Origin: RBG-16-49-21 sp040768125
GTDB lineage: Bacteria > Spirochaetota > UBA4802 > UBA5550
DNA: 64,000 nucleotides
NCBI GenBank assembly: GCA_040768125.1
Contig: JAXGNG010000006.1
Span: 124,001 to 188,000 of the forward strand
Direction: 5' to 3'
Positions 57,280-64,000 of this stretch are shown here, piece after piece. The position numbers and the translations under genes were made by a program. Under the pieces are notes generated by a model. It ran no database searches. It was not told the origin of the DNA and saw only the letters and a program-made list of their open reading frames with translations. Within the stretch, counting starts at the first letter, position 1; every line of letters begins with the position of its first letter.

Positions 57280-58617
57280 GAGACCGTTCACAGAACTGTG
57301 TCAGACCGACCTAAAGTTTAAGCGCAAGAGGTATCCTCTCGCCGTAGAATAGACAGAGATGAGAGTGAATTCTGTTCCAGTTGTGCATCGGTCTATTCCA
57401 GTTCTGAGTAATATTTTGTATCGCGAGATACGCGATTTTCAAGAAGGCGTCATTGTTCGGGAAGGCGCCTTTTGTTTTTAGTACCTTGCGCATTTGCCGG
57501 TGAAAGCCCTCGATCGTGTTGGTGGTGTAAATGACCCTGCGAATTTCCTCGGGGAACTTGAAATACTGTGTCAGCTGTTCCCAGTTGTTGCGCCAGGACT
57601 TGATGACTATAGGATACTTGGAGCCCCATTTTTCGTCAAGATCATTCAGGCGTTTTTCGGCGAGATCCTTGTTGGCGGCGCGGTACACCATTTTCAAGTC
57701 GCGGAGAAATGCCTTGTAATCCTTCCACGCGACGTATTTGAGCGAGTTGCGGATCTGGTGGACGACGCAGAGCTGCACTTCAGTATTCGGGAAGACCGAT
57801 TGTATTGCATCGGGAAAACCCTTGAGACCGTCTATCGAGGCGATGAGGATATCCTTCACGCCGCGATTTTTAAGGTCGGTAAGAACCTGGAGCCAGAATT
57901 TGGACCCCTCGGATTCACCGAGATAGATGCCCAAAACGTCCTTTAAACCGTCACAATTGACGCCCAGGACGCAATAGGCGCTTTTCTTGCGCACAAAGCC
58001 CTCTTCCTTGGCCTTGATGACGAAGGCGTCCAGCCACACGAAGGTGTAGACCTCTTCAAGCTGGCGGCCCTGCCATTCCCGTATCAGAGGGATGATTTTG
58101 TCGGTGATGGCGGAAATGGTCCCCTTGGCGATCTCAACGCCATAGAGATCTTCCATGTGCCTTGATATGTCCTGGTAGCTCATGCCCAGCGAATACAGAG
58201 ATAGAATCTTGTCGTCGAGTGACTCGTTCAGGACGGTTTTTCTTTTCGGCACGATTTTAGGATCGAATGTGCTGTTCCGGTCACGAGGATTCTGCAACTC
58301 AACGGCCCCGTGCCGGGTCTTGACCGTCTTGGTGGTATAGCCGTTTTTCCGGTTATGCTTCTCGTCCGGGAGATCGAGATGTGCGTCAAGCTCGGTCTGC
58401 AGGGAGGCTTCTAAAATCTCTTTGATGAGCGGCGTCAGCACGCCATTTTTGCCGGAGAGGGGCTTGCCGTTTTTGAGGTCAACATAAGCCTTGTCCTTGA
58501 AATCCTTAAAGTCGAAGGGTTCCTTGTTTTGTTGTTGCTTTTCTGGTAAATCTGCCATGTCATTACTCCTGTATTATCTGTTATATTATCGTAATGACAC
58601 AGTTCATTGAACAGACC
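57280..58617 (-). mobile_element. IS256-family insertion sequence
   Basis: About 1338 bases with imperfect terminal inverted repeats. The left end is GAGACCGTTCACAGAACTGT and the right end, inverted, is GGTCTGTTCAATGAACTGTG. It contains a single transposase gene and is flanked by a 9-base direct repeat. It is inserted in a RelE/ParE-like toxin gene. Its left terminal sequence recurs, without transposase, in the tails of the multi-hairpin repeats. Confidence 0.9.
57311..58558 (-). CDS. IS256-family transposase
   Basis: 415 residues, full length for mutator-type (IS256) transposases. The DDE residues are visible: Asp in FVWLDAFVIKAKEEG, Asp in ILIASIDGLKGFPDAI, the C/H pair in VQLCVVHQIRNSLKYV, and Glu in IYTTNTIEGFHRQMRK. 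No frameshift or stop, so it is probably functional. It carries out cut/copy-type transposition of the element it sits in. Confidence 0.95.
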   Translation of the reverse strand: MADLPEKQQQNKEPFDFKDFKDKAYVDLKNGKPLSGKNGVLTPLIKEILEASLQTELDAHLDLPDEKHNRKNGYTTKTVKTRHGAVELQNPRDRNSTFDPKIVPKRKTVLNESLDDKILSLYSLGMSYQDISRHMEDLYGVEIAKGTISAITDKIIPLIREWQGRQLEEVYTFVWLDAFVIKAKEEGFVRKKSAYCVLGVNCDGLKDVLGIYLGESEGSKFWLQVLTDLKNRGVKDILIASIDGLKGFPDAIQSVFPNTEVQLCVVHQIRNSLKYVAWKDYKAFLRDLKMVYRAANKDLAEKRLNDLDEKWGSKYPIVIKSWRNNWEQLTQYFKFPEEIRRVIYTTNTIEGFHRQMRKVLKTKGAFPNNDAFLKIAYLAIQNITQNWNRPMHNWNRIHSHLCLFYGERIPLALKL

Positions 58618-58732
58618 CCGTTTGTTCGATGATATCCGCGACGGTCTGCTCGGCATAGTAGCGGGAACCGCGCGCGATATAATCGTAAGTCTGCCGGAGG
58701 TCGTCCTTCGCGGGCTCCGACCAGATTACCAC
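58618..58732 (-). pseudogene. RelE/ParE-type toxin, 5' part
   Basis: Starts at a GTG (58732) that overlaps the antitoxin stop. It reads VIWSEPAKDDLRQTYDYIAR and on to VADIIEQT, the WS..A..DL..IydYIA start of ParE/RelE toxins. It breaks off at the IS insertion. 58618-58626 is the second copy of the target duplication. Confidence 0.82.
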
Positions 58733-58908
58733 GATTGGACTTCCCGCTTGAGTTCGTCGATGGTGATGGTCTTCCCCTTTTTGACGGCGGTTCGCCCGCG
58801 ATTGATTTTATCTATGACATAAAGGCGATACATCATATCTTCAATAGTGGCGTTGTCGGGAAGAGTTGAAATGGCATGTATCGCTTCTTCTTTAAGGTTT
58901 GAATTCAT
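58726..58908 (-). CDS. Antitoxin of the disrupted RelE/ParE module
   Basis: 60 residues with a helix-rich start (NSNLKEEAIHAISTLPDNA) and the DDE-free tail TIEDMMYRLYVIDKINRGR. This matches short ParD-like/addiction-module antitoxins that precede ParE/RelE toxins. The toxin GTG overlaps its stop region. It is intact while its toxin is broken. No clear Shine-Dalgarno was checked beyond AAAGG upstream. Confidence 0.75.
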   Translation of the reverse strand: MNSNLKEEAIHAISTLPDNATIEDMMYRLYVIDKINRGRTAVKKGKTITIDELKREVQSW

Positions 58909-58981
58909 TGTTTGTACCTTTTAATACTAAAGATTAATACAGAATAGTTGCTCTGTCAATAATTATCAATCGTTTTTTTGC

Positions 58982-59255
58982 GAGCGAGACCGTTCACAGA
59001 ACTGTGTCAGACCAACCTGAATGTTAATCGCGCGTTATCCGCAATACGGAAAACTATAATTATTTTCAAAACACATCCTCAGGAACTAATTGCGAATGGA
59101 CGTACATGTCCGCAGTAATGGCAGTGGGCGTAATTTAATATATTGTTAGGAAAGCGGGTGCAGGGCGGCACCGAGCAGACAGGAAGTCTGCCTGCCGCCG
59201 GCGACAGGATGTCGCGAAAGCGGCGGCCTGCAAAAAAGCCCCCCAGGGTCCTCAT
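58982..59255 (+). repeat. Multi-hairpin repeat (family 2), tail plus copy 4
   Basis: Opens with GAGACCGTTCACAGAACTGT, identical to the left end of the IS256 element. It continues through GCGCGTTATCCGCAATACGG to a complete hairpin-core copy from 59068. The MNT/HEPN pair follows 45 bases later. Nothing else is coded in 58909-59300. Confidence 0.75.
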
Positions 59256-59300
59256 GAATTATTATTTGACATTTAAAACCGACATGATATTATTTAAACC

Positions 59301-59606
59301 ATGAAGATAGGCATTGCAATAAATGATCAAGAGCTTGAACGGTTCTGCATGCGTAACCATATTGTACGGCTGTCATTCTTCGGCTCGGTATTACGTGACG
59401 ATTTCAATGAAAAGAGCGACGTGGACGTCCTGGTCGAGTTTGAACAAGGGCATGTGCCGGGGTTTTTCAGGCTCGCGGAAATGGAAGATGAAATGTCCGC
59501 GCTGATGGGGGGCAGGCGTGCGGATATCAGGACTTCCGAGGATTTAAGCCGCTATTTCCGCAAAGATGTTGTTGAAAACGCCCTGGTGCAGTACGATGCG
59601 AGATGA
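59301..59606 (+). CDS. mntA: MntA-type minimal nucleotidyltransferase antitoxin
   Basis: 101 residues. The GSX10DXD signature is exact: GSV at 28-30, then SDVDVLV with Asp40 and Asp42. In characterised HepT/MntA modules this protein AMPylates and silences the HEPN toxin. It overlaps the HEPN gene by 11 bases. It is preceded by a full copy of the multi-hairpin repeat. Confidence 0.88.
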   Translation: MKIGIAINDQELERFCMRNHIVRLSFFGSVLRDDFNEKSDVDVLVEFEQGHVPGFFRLAEMEDEMSALMGGRRADIRTSEDLSRYFRKDVVENALVQYDAR

Positions 59607-59937
59607 TCTCGTATACATCAGGCACGCCATTGACGCGGCCGAAAAAATTCAATCATTCACAAGGGGGAAGTCGCGTGCCGATCTCGATACTGATGAGACC
59701 CTCGCACTTGCCCTGGTGCGGCTCCTTGAAATTATCGGTGAAGCGGCCAATTGCGTATCTCCCGCGTTAATTCAGAACAATCCGGATGTTCCCTGGAAGA
59801 AAATGATAGCAATGCGTAATCGTCTGATTCATGGATATTTCGATATCAATTATGACATTATATGGGATACAATTTTAAATGACATACCCCGCCTTATCGA
59901 TCTTTTAAAGCTGATAGTGCCCAAGAAATCCCAATAA
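59596..59937 (+). CDS. hepT: HepT-type HEPN toxin (DUF86)
   Basis: 113 residues. The ribonuclease motif RX4HXY is complete: Arg74 and His79 followed by Tyr81 (RNRLIHGY). The DUF86 surroundings are ALVRLLEIIGEAAN and VPWKKMIAMRN. The ATG at 59596 lies within the mntA 3' end. It forms a toxin-antitoxin pair with the nucleotidyltransferase; the active target is probably tRNA or mRNA. Confidence 0.88.
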   Translation: MRDDLVYIRHAIDAAEKIQSFTRGKSRADLDTDETLALALVRLLEIIGEAANCVSPALIQNNPDVPWKKMIAMRNRLIHGYFDINYDIIWDTILNDIPRLIDLLKLIVPKKSQ

Positions 59938-59975
59938 TCGTTGATAGATACTCCTTCGGCGTGAACAACGTGTAC

Positions 59976-60190
59976 CTGGAGGTTGTTCAAAGAACTGTGT
60001 CCGAATAAACCAGAGGTTAAAGCGGGTGCAGGGCGGCACCGAGCAGACAGGAAGTCTGTCTGCCGCCGGCGACAGGATGTCGCGAAAGCGGCGGCCTGCA
60101 AAAAGCCCCGCAGGGCCCTCACAGAACTGTTTCAGAACAACCTGCAGAATAATCACACGCCTTATCCGCAATGCGGTTATCTCTGGGTTC
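59976..60190 (+). repeat. Multi-hairpin repeat (family 2), copy 5
   Basis: Preceded by GTTCAAAGAACTGTGTCCGA, another variant of the IS end. The hairpin core begins near 60017 and is complete. The tail ACAGAACTGTTTCAG and CTTATCCGCAATGCGG follow. No gene is seen in 59938-60280 apart from it. Confidence 0.75.
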
Positions 60191-60280
60191 TGCAAAATTT
60201 TACCAGCGCATACACGATATTAATATTGACATGCATGTATTCCGTATATATATTGTATATACAGAATAAAGGGGTACTGT

Positions 60281-60508
60281 ATGATTAAAAGAATGGTGCA
60301 ACATGGAAATAGCTCTGCATTGATAATTGATAAACCTATCATGGAACTATTAAATATTGATCCTGAAACGCCACTTGAAATCGCTACTGATGGCCACAAT
60401 ATTATAATTTCACCAGTTAGTGATCCCAAAAGAATGGATCGGTTTGAAAAAGCGCTGGGTAAAATTAATAAAAAACACGAACCTACCCTGAGAAAATTGG
60501 CTAAATGA
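60281..60508 (+). CDS. AbrB/MazE-like antitoxin of the Doc module
   Basis: 75 residues. The N-terminal half (MIKRMVQHGNSSALIIDKP...LEIATDGHNIIISPV) is an AbrB swapped-hairpin DNA-binding fold, and the basic C-terminus would bind the toxin. It is preceded by AAAGGGGTAC with ATG at 60281, and by an AT-rich promoter-like region. It overlaps the Doc gene by four bases (ATGA), so they are translationally coupled. It is probably an autorepressor. Confidence 0.83.
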   Translation: MIKRMVQHGNSSALIIDKPIMELLNIDPETPLEIATDGHNIIISPVSDPKRMDRFEKALGKINKKHEPTLRKLAK

Positions 60509-60900
60509 CTTCAAAAAAAATTGATTTTATCACATTAGCAGAAGTCATAGAAATCCATAAAAATCAAATAGGACTTTATGGTGGCCAAGAAGGCATCAGA
60601 GATATTAATCTATTAAGCTCGGCTTTAGCTCTGCTAAAATCTACTTTTGATGGAGAATACCTTAATAAAAATATTTTTGAAATGGCCACTGCGTATACCT
60701 ATCATATATGTCAAAATCACCCTTTTATTGATGGAAATAAACGGGTAGCATTGGTTACAGCTTTGCTCTTTCTAGAATTTAATGGTATTGATATTAATGA
60801 TCCCAAAGGGCTTTTATATGATGCAATGATGGATATTACGAAAGGTGAAGTTGGGAAAAAACGAATAGAAAAAATATTCCGAAAATTATCAACTAGCTGA
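60505..60900 (+). CDS. doc: Doc-type Fic toxin
   Basis: 131 residues. HPFIDGNKR at 72-80 is the Doc variant of the Fic motif (HxFx(D/N)(A/G)NKR). Doc phosphorylates EF-Tu and stops translation. LYGGQEGIRDINLLSSAL at 24-41 is the conserved N-terminal region. It pairs with the upstream AbrB-like antitoxin. Confidence 0.9.
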   Translation: MTSKKIDFITLAEVIEIHKNQIGLYGGQEGIRDINLLSSALALLKSTFDGEYLNKNIFEMATAYTYHICQNHPFIDGNKRVALVTALLFLEFNGIDINDPKGLLYDAMMDITKGEVGKKRIEKIFRKLSTS

Positions 60901-60939
60901 TTAATTGTAATATCAATAACAAGCATATTAAAAAAATAT

Positions 60940-61030
60940 GCGGGACCATTCACAGAACAGCGTCAGAACAACTCAGCTATTATTACACGCATTATCCGCA
61001 ATACGTACAACATGCCCATGAATGCCATCA
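60940..61030 (+). repeat. Multi-hairpin repeat (family 2), tail only
   Basis: GGACCATTCACAGAACAGCG, then CATTATCCGCAATACGTACA, with no hairpin core. A diverged copy of the same tail occurs at 38265-38345. It marks the right border of the accessory region. Confidence 0.6.
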
Positions 61031-61080
61031 CCTATAGCGTCGGGATTAATCCCGACGCTCAAAACAATTTCCGCCCCGCA

Positions 61081-61635
61081 TCAAAACAAAAACCCCACGT
61101 CCACGAAGGGCATCACCAGGGCCTGGCGGGGGCCCTTCCGCTTCCTGCCGAACCGCGTCCGGGTGCCGTAGTCGTAATTGATCCAGCAGTTGATCCCCAG
61201 GCGGCAGAAGGGGGCCACGATGAAGCCGAGGCCCCCGCCGCCGCCGAAGGTGGTGTCGTTGATCACCCCCCGGGCGTTGACGCGGGTCGATTTCCACCGG
61301 TACGACGAGTGGGACACGCCGAAGAAGAGGGCCGGTTCGAGGAAGTCCACCGGCACGGGAACGTAGAGGACCGGCGCGGCGATGGCCGAGAGCATCACCT
61401 CGCCGCGGCCCGCCACGGGGCCGTTCGTTTTCCCCGTGCCGAAGACCCAGGTGCCCATGGCCCGTAGTGCCAGGAGGGGAATGGGGCGCACCTCGCCCTG
61501 GATGCCCGCGGCGATGCCGTTAAAGGCCGCGCCGGCCATCCACTTCTTCCCCTTCGGCGCCGCGGCGTCATCCGCCGCCAGGGCGGCGGAGCCGGCGATG
61601 ATAAGTATCATGAAGAGATGCGCCGCGCGCGTCAT
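61081..61635 (-). CDS. Outer-membrane beta-barrel protein, unknown function
   Basis: 184 residues with a signal peptide (to about AAD at 22). The mature part has amphipathic strands rich in Gly and aromatic residues and ends VMPFVDVGFLF with a terminal Phe, as outer-membrane barrels do. GGGAG lies eight bases upstream of the ATG. It starts 13 bases after the DUF1207 gene in the same operon. Confidence 0.7.
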   Translation of the reverse strand: MTRAAHLFMILIIAGSAALAADDAAAPKGKKWMAGAAFNGIAAGIQGEVRPIPLLALRAMGTWVFGTGKTNGPVAGRGEVMLSAIAAPVLYVPVPVDFLEPALFFGVSHSSYRWKSTRVNARGVINDTTFGGGGGLGFIVAPFCRLGINCWINYDYGTRTRFGRKRKGPRQALVMPFVDVGFLF

Positions 61636-61648
61636 GTCCCGGGCTCCC

Positions 61649-62584
61649 TCATATCAGCTCGAAGACCAGGGTGAGGGCGCAGTAATCCGTGCGGGAGTGG
61701 TAGAACTGCCCCTCGAGGGAAGGCCCGTGGTAGTAGGAAAGCATCACCTGGATCGTGGGCCGGTAGTCCCCGCGCCGCGCGGCGAACTCCACGCCCAGGG
61801 CGTAGTGGCCTCCCAGGGCCCAGCGGTTGTTCTGCCAGTTCCTTGCATGGCCGGCGATGAAAGGCTGGAAGGAAAGGTTCGGCGCCACCGTTACGGCGCC
61901 GAAGGGCCTGAACTCCGCGCCGTATTCCACGTAGAAGGGATCCACGCGCGCCCCCTTGAAGGAGTGGACCACGGCCCCGCCGCCCCCGTAGAGGCGCGCC
62001 TGGGGTAGCGGCTCCCATGAGACGAAGAGGTCCAGGCACTCGTTGCTGACGTTGCGGCGCGGCGTTTCCGGGAAGGCCACGAGGAACTCGTCCCCCAGGT
62101 GGGACGACAGGTGCCAGAACCGGAACTGCGCGGCCACGGTGCCGATCCGGTACGTCGTGGGGAAGGCGAAGGAGTAGTCGGTGTTCAGGAGCGTGGAGCC
62201 GTCGCGGAGCCATCCACGGCGCTCCTTGAAGGAGAAGAGGGCCCAGATACCCCCCTCGACGTTGAACTGGAGGGCCCCGGCGGGGAGGTCCCACCGGTAG
62301 ATGGGAAGGCGCGAGCCGATGGAGACCGCGCCGAACATCTTCTCCTTTCCCAGGACCCCGCTGTTGATGCCGTTGCGGTAGCGGTAGCGGTTGAAGGCGT
62401 CGTCGTGGTAGCGGAATCCCCCGGAAAAGGCGGCGCGGCGCGGGTCCGCGGTGAAGGCGGGCATGAGGCGCGTTCCCGGGAGCCATCCGTCCCCGGAGGC
62501 TTCGCACGGGGTCACCGCGGCGGATGCGGGACACAAGGACGCCAGGGCGACGCAGAGGGAGAGAATGATGCCCGAAAGCCTCAA
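61649..62584 (-). CDS. DUF1207 family outer-membrane protein
   Basis: 311 residues. The TTG at 62584 has AGGGAGG upstream and gives a normal signal peptide (LSGIILSLCVALASLCPASA). The mature sequence has the DUF1207 pattern: MPAFTADPRRAAFSGGFRY, a central WHLSSHLGDEFL, and a C-terminal strand series ending LTLVFELI. It is a barrel-like protein of unknown function. It follows acsE by 19 bases, which is an odd neighbour. Confidence 0.75.
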   Translation of the reverse strand: MRLSGIILSLCVALASLCPASAAVTPCEASGDGWLPGTRLMPAFTADPRRAAFSGGFRYHDDAFNRYRYRNGINSGVLGKEKMFGAVSIGSRLPIYRWDLPAGALQFNVEGGIWALFSFKERRGWLRDGSTLLNTDYSFAFPTTYRIGTVAAQFRFWHLSSHLGDEFLVAFPETPRRNVSNECLDLFVSWEPLPQARLYGGGGAVVHSFKGARVDPFYVEYGAEFRPFGAVTVAPNLSFQPFIAGHARNWQNNRWALGGHYALGVEFAARRGDYRPTIQVMLSYYHGPSLEGQFYHSRTDYCALTLVFELI

Positions 62585-62603
62585 TCGGCCTCCCTGCCCG
62601 GCC

Positions 62604-63491
62604 TCAGATGTCGAGCCATGAATCGGAGTAAAGGGATTCCCCGGTGAGGACGCGCACGGTCTTGGCGTAGCGCGTCTCCTCCCCGTCGAGGGAGGCCATG
62701 TCCGGGGCGCGGCCCTCCATCATCTCCCCCACGAGCTTGACGATGTTCGCCTTGCCCCCCGCGGCGATCTCCGTGATGTCGTCGTCGAAGGCGTCCACGA
62801 TGGCCGAGGCGAGGCCCCGGTGCATCAGCATAACGAGGAAGGTCCGGTTGAGCCAGGGGCGGAGGCTGTCCGGTACCCCGTTCGACACGTTGGAGAGGCC
62901 GCAGATGGTGCGCGCCCCCGGGGCGATCTCCCCCACCATGGCCAGGAACTCCAGGCAGGCGACGAGCTGGTTCGTGTCCACGGACACGGGGGTGACGATG
63001 GGGTCCACCCAGACCCGCTCCATGGGGAGGCCCATCTCCCCGGCCTTCTGCATGAAGTCCACCAGGTGCATGGCGCGCTCGTTGGCGTCCCGGGGCATTC
63101 CCTGGTCGCTCCAGAGGAGGGCGATGCAGTCCGCGCCGGTGCGCACCGCCATCTCGATTCCCTTCTCGAAGCGGGAGGACTGGAGGGACACGGAGTTGAT
63201 GAGGGGCGGCCGCGCGCAGGCCCCTATCCCCGCCTCCATGGCCTCCATGTTGACGGTGTCCAGGGAGAGGCGGAGGTCCGCCGCGCCCTGGATGGTCTCC
63301 ACGAGCCAGGGAAGGAGCTCGGGGCCCTCCTTTCGCGCCGGGCCGATGTTCACGTCCATCAGGTCGACCTTCTTCTCCGCCTGGCGGCGCGCCATCTCCC
63401 GGATCGGCTCCGGGTCGCGCGCCTTCATGGCGGGGCCCAGGGTCCTCGACATCACGTTCAGGTTTTCGCCCACGCGTATCAGCCGCGCCAT
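62604..63491 (-). CDS. acsE: Methyltetrahydrofolate:corrinoid/iron-sulfur protein methyltransferase
   Basis: It transfers the methyl group from methyl-tetrahydrofolate to the corrinoid iron-sulfur protein in the Wood-Ljungdahl pathway. The 295-residue TIM barrel of the DHPS/pterin-binding type has VGENLNVM near the start, VDLMDVNIGPA, LSLDTVNMEAMEAGI, PLINSVSLQ and ICGLSNVSNGVP, the family landmarks in order. The ATG lies four bases after the acsC stop. It is slightly longer than the classic acetogen enzyme, with about 30 extra C-terminal residues. Confidence 0.88.
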   Translation of the reverse strand: MARLIRVGENLNVMSRTLGPAMKARDPEPIREMARRQAEKKVDLMDVNIGPARKEGPELLPWLVETIQGAADLRLSLDTVNMEAMEAGIGACARPPLINSVSLQSSRFEKGIEMAVRTGADCIALLWSDQGMPRDANERAMHLVDFMQKAGEMGLPMERVWVDPIVTPVSVDTNQLVACLEFLAMVGEIAPGARTICGLSNVSNGVPDSLRPWLNRTFLVMLMHRGLASAIVDAFDDDITEIAAGGKANIVKLVGEMMEGRAPDMASLDGEETRYAKTVRVLTGESLYSDSWLDI

Positions 63492-63495
63492 GGTC

Positions 63496-64000
63496 CTACA
63501 CCTGGTACTGCTTCAGGAACGCCGGGATGTGCGCGGCCTCCCGGGGCCCGATGGTGATCTTCCATTCCGGGAGCTCGTCCTCGAGCTCGCCGCTGATCGT
63601 CGCCGAGTAGCCCGGTATCACCAGGGAGCGGTGCGACACCTTCTCCGCGATGCCGCTCTTCTTCACGAAGGCCCCGATGGTGTCGGCGACGAACTTGCCC
63701 GCGGCCCAGGCCGTGAGCACGCTCAGGCCCTCCACGTCCATGATGAGGAGCCAGGCGGGCTGGCGGCTCCCCTCGATCTCCCCGGATACGATGAAGTAGG
63801 TGAGGGAGAAGTTCGTGGTGATCAGCACCGGGGAGTTCTCGTTCGGGTTGTTGATGGGGTAGATACCCTGCTCCGTGGCCATGGGGCGCTGGGGGTCCGT
63901 GAAGATGTTCATCCGCTCCACCAGGAGGGGGAAGAGGCTCTCCCCCACGAGGTCGGAGAGCACGACGATGCCCGCGTACTTGGCGATGAAGACCGAGGCG
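63496..64000 (-). CDS. acsC: Corrinoid/iron-sulfur protein large subunit, C-terminal part
   Basis: The last 167 codons of the gamma subunit (AcsC/CdhE) are present; the gene runs off the right edge. ASVFIAKYAGIVVLSDL, NFSLTYFIVSGEIEGSRQPA, WLLIMDVEGLSVLTAWAAGK and the final PEWKITIGPREAAHIPAFLK are characteristic of the corrinoid-binding/TIM-barrel end of this subunit. The N-terminal 4Fe-4S domain is not in view. It is directly followed by acsE, its methyl donor enzyme. Confidence 0.88.
   Translation of the reverse strand, partial: ASVFIAKYAGIVVLSDLVGESLFPLLVERMNIFTDPQRPMATEQGIYPINNPNENSPVLITTNFSLTYFIVSGEIEGSRQPAWLLIMDVEGLSVLTAWAAGKFVADTIGAFVKKSGIAEKVSHRSLVIPGYSATISGELEDELPEWKITIGPREAAHIPAFLKQYQV

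Noticed and set aside
53280..61030. Integron attC sites between the toxin-antitoxin cassettes
   Set aside because: GTTAGG and GCCTAAT are present, but they face outward in the wrong order for attC, they vary between copies, and no integrase gene is seen.
1..64000. CRISPR arrays or prophage
   Set aside because: No regularly spaced short repeats, no cas genes, and no phage structural or integrase genes were seen; the repeats present are long and irregularly spaced.

Overview
This window is GC-rich chromosomal DNA from an anaerobic, diderm (outer-membrane) bacterium. It carries genes of the Wood-Ljungdahl pathway (acsC and acsE at the right edge, a CooC-type ATPase with a DUF3786 partner in the middle). 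It also has a selenocysteine formate dehydrogenase with its accessory genes. Two SpoIIE-type phosphatases with membrane sensor domains, many short lipoproteins and several beta-barrel outer-membrane proteins fit a member of the Spirochaetota. A Desulfobacterota-like anaerobe cannot be excluded from sequence alone.

Layout. 1-2.4 kb: the 5' end of a crotonase-family gene behind a 32-bp palindrome, and a multi-span membrane protein bracketed by two copies of a dispersed repeat. 2.6-10.3 kb: a flavodoxin-fold protein, PanE, and the formate dehydrogenase block. That block is fdhD (+) converging on fdhA(Sec)-fdhB-mobA-fdhE (-). 10.7-14.7 kb: a secreted peroxiredoxin, a secreted thioredoxin-fold protein, a seven-span membrane protein and a long-chain acyl-CoA synthetase. 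14.7-20.9 kb: two small exported proteins and a TolC-like protein divergent from an RND pump that has no adaptor gene beside it. 21-30 kb: a mostly co-directional minus-strand run (DoxX-like protein, SpoIIE phosphatase, ferritin-like/VIT1 protein, methyltransferase, amidase, membrane M28 peptidase, a duplicated secreted protein, peptidoglycan amidase, tRNA-Val). 30-34 kb: QueD, CooC, DUF3786, UspA and two flavodoxin-fold reductases.

34-61 kb is an accessory region. It starts with a Fic protein and transposase debris lying between two further copies of the dispersed repeat, followed by a second SpoIIE phosphatase. Next comes a large toxin locus: a 1707-residue lipoprotein whose N-terminus resembles the anthrax protective antigen/Vip1 calcium and pore-forming region, a beta-barrel protein, and a 2535-residue SpvB/FG-GAP/TcdB-mid/YD-repeat lipoprotein. 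The last of these ends in an AT-rich variable toxin tip followed by a membrane protein that is probably its immunity factor. Downstream are displaced Rhs tips (HNH nuclease plus SMI1/KNR4 immunity, and a second HNH scrap) and a series of toxin-antitoxin pairs (PIN, RelE/ParE, HepT/MntA, AbrB/Doc). These pairs are separated by copies of a multi-hairpin repeat. An IS256-family element has split the RelE-like toxin gene, leaving a 9-bp target duplication. 61-64 kb: two outer-membrane proteins followed, in gene order from the right edge, by acsC and acsE.

The most notable candidate for something new is the 38.9-56.6 kb locus. It combines a lipoprotein with PA-like pore features, a beta-barrel protein and an SpvB/Rhs polymorphic toxin, with spare toxin tips stored alongside. 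The structured repeats that separate the toxin/antitoxin cassettes are a second candidate.
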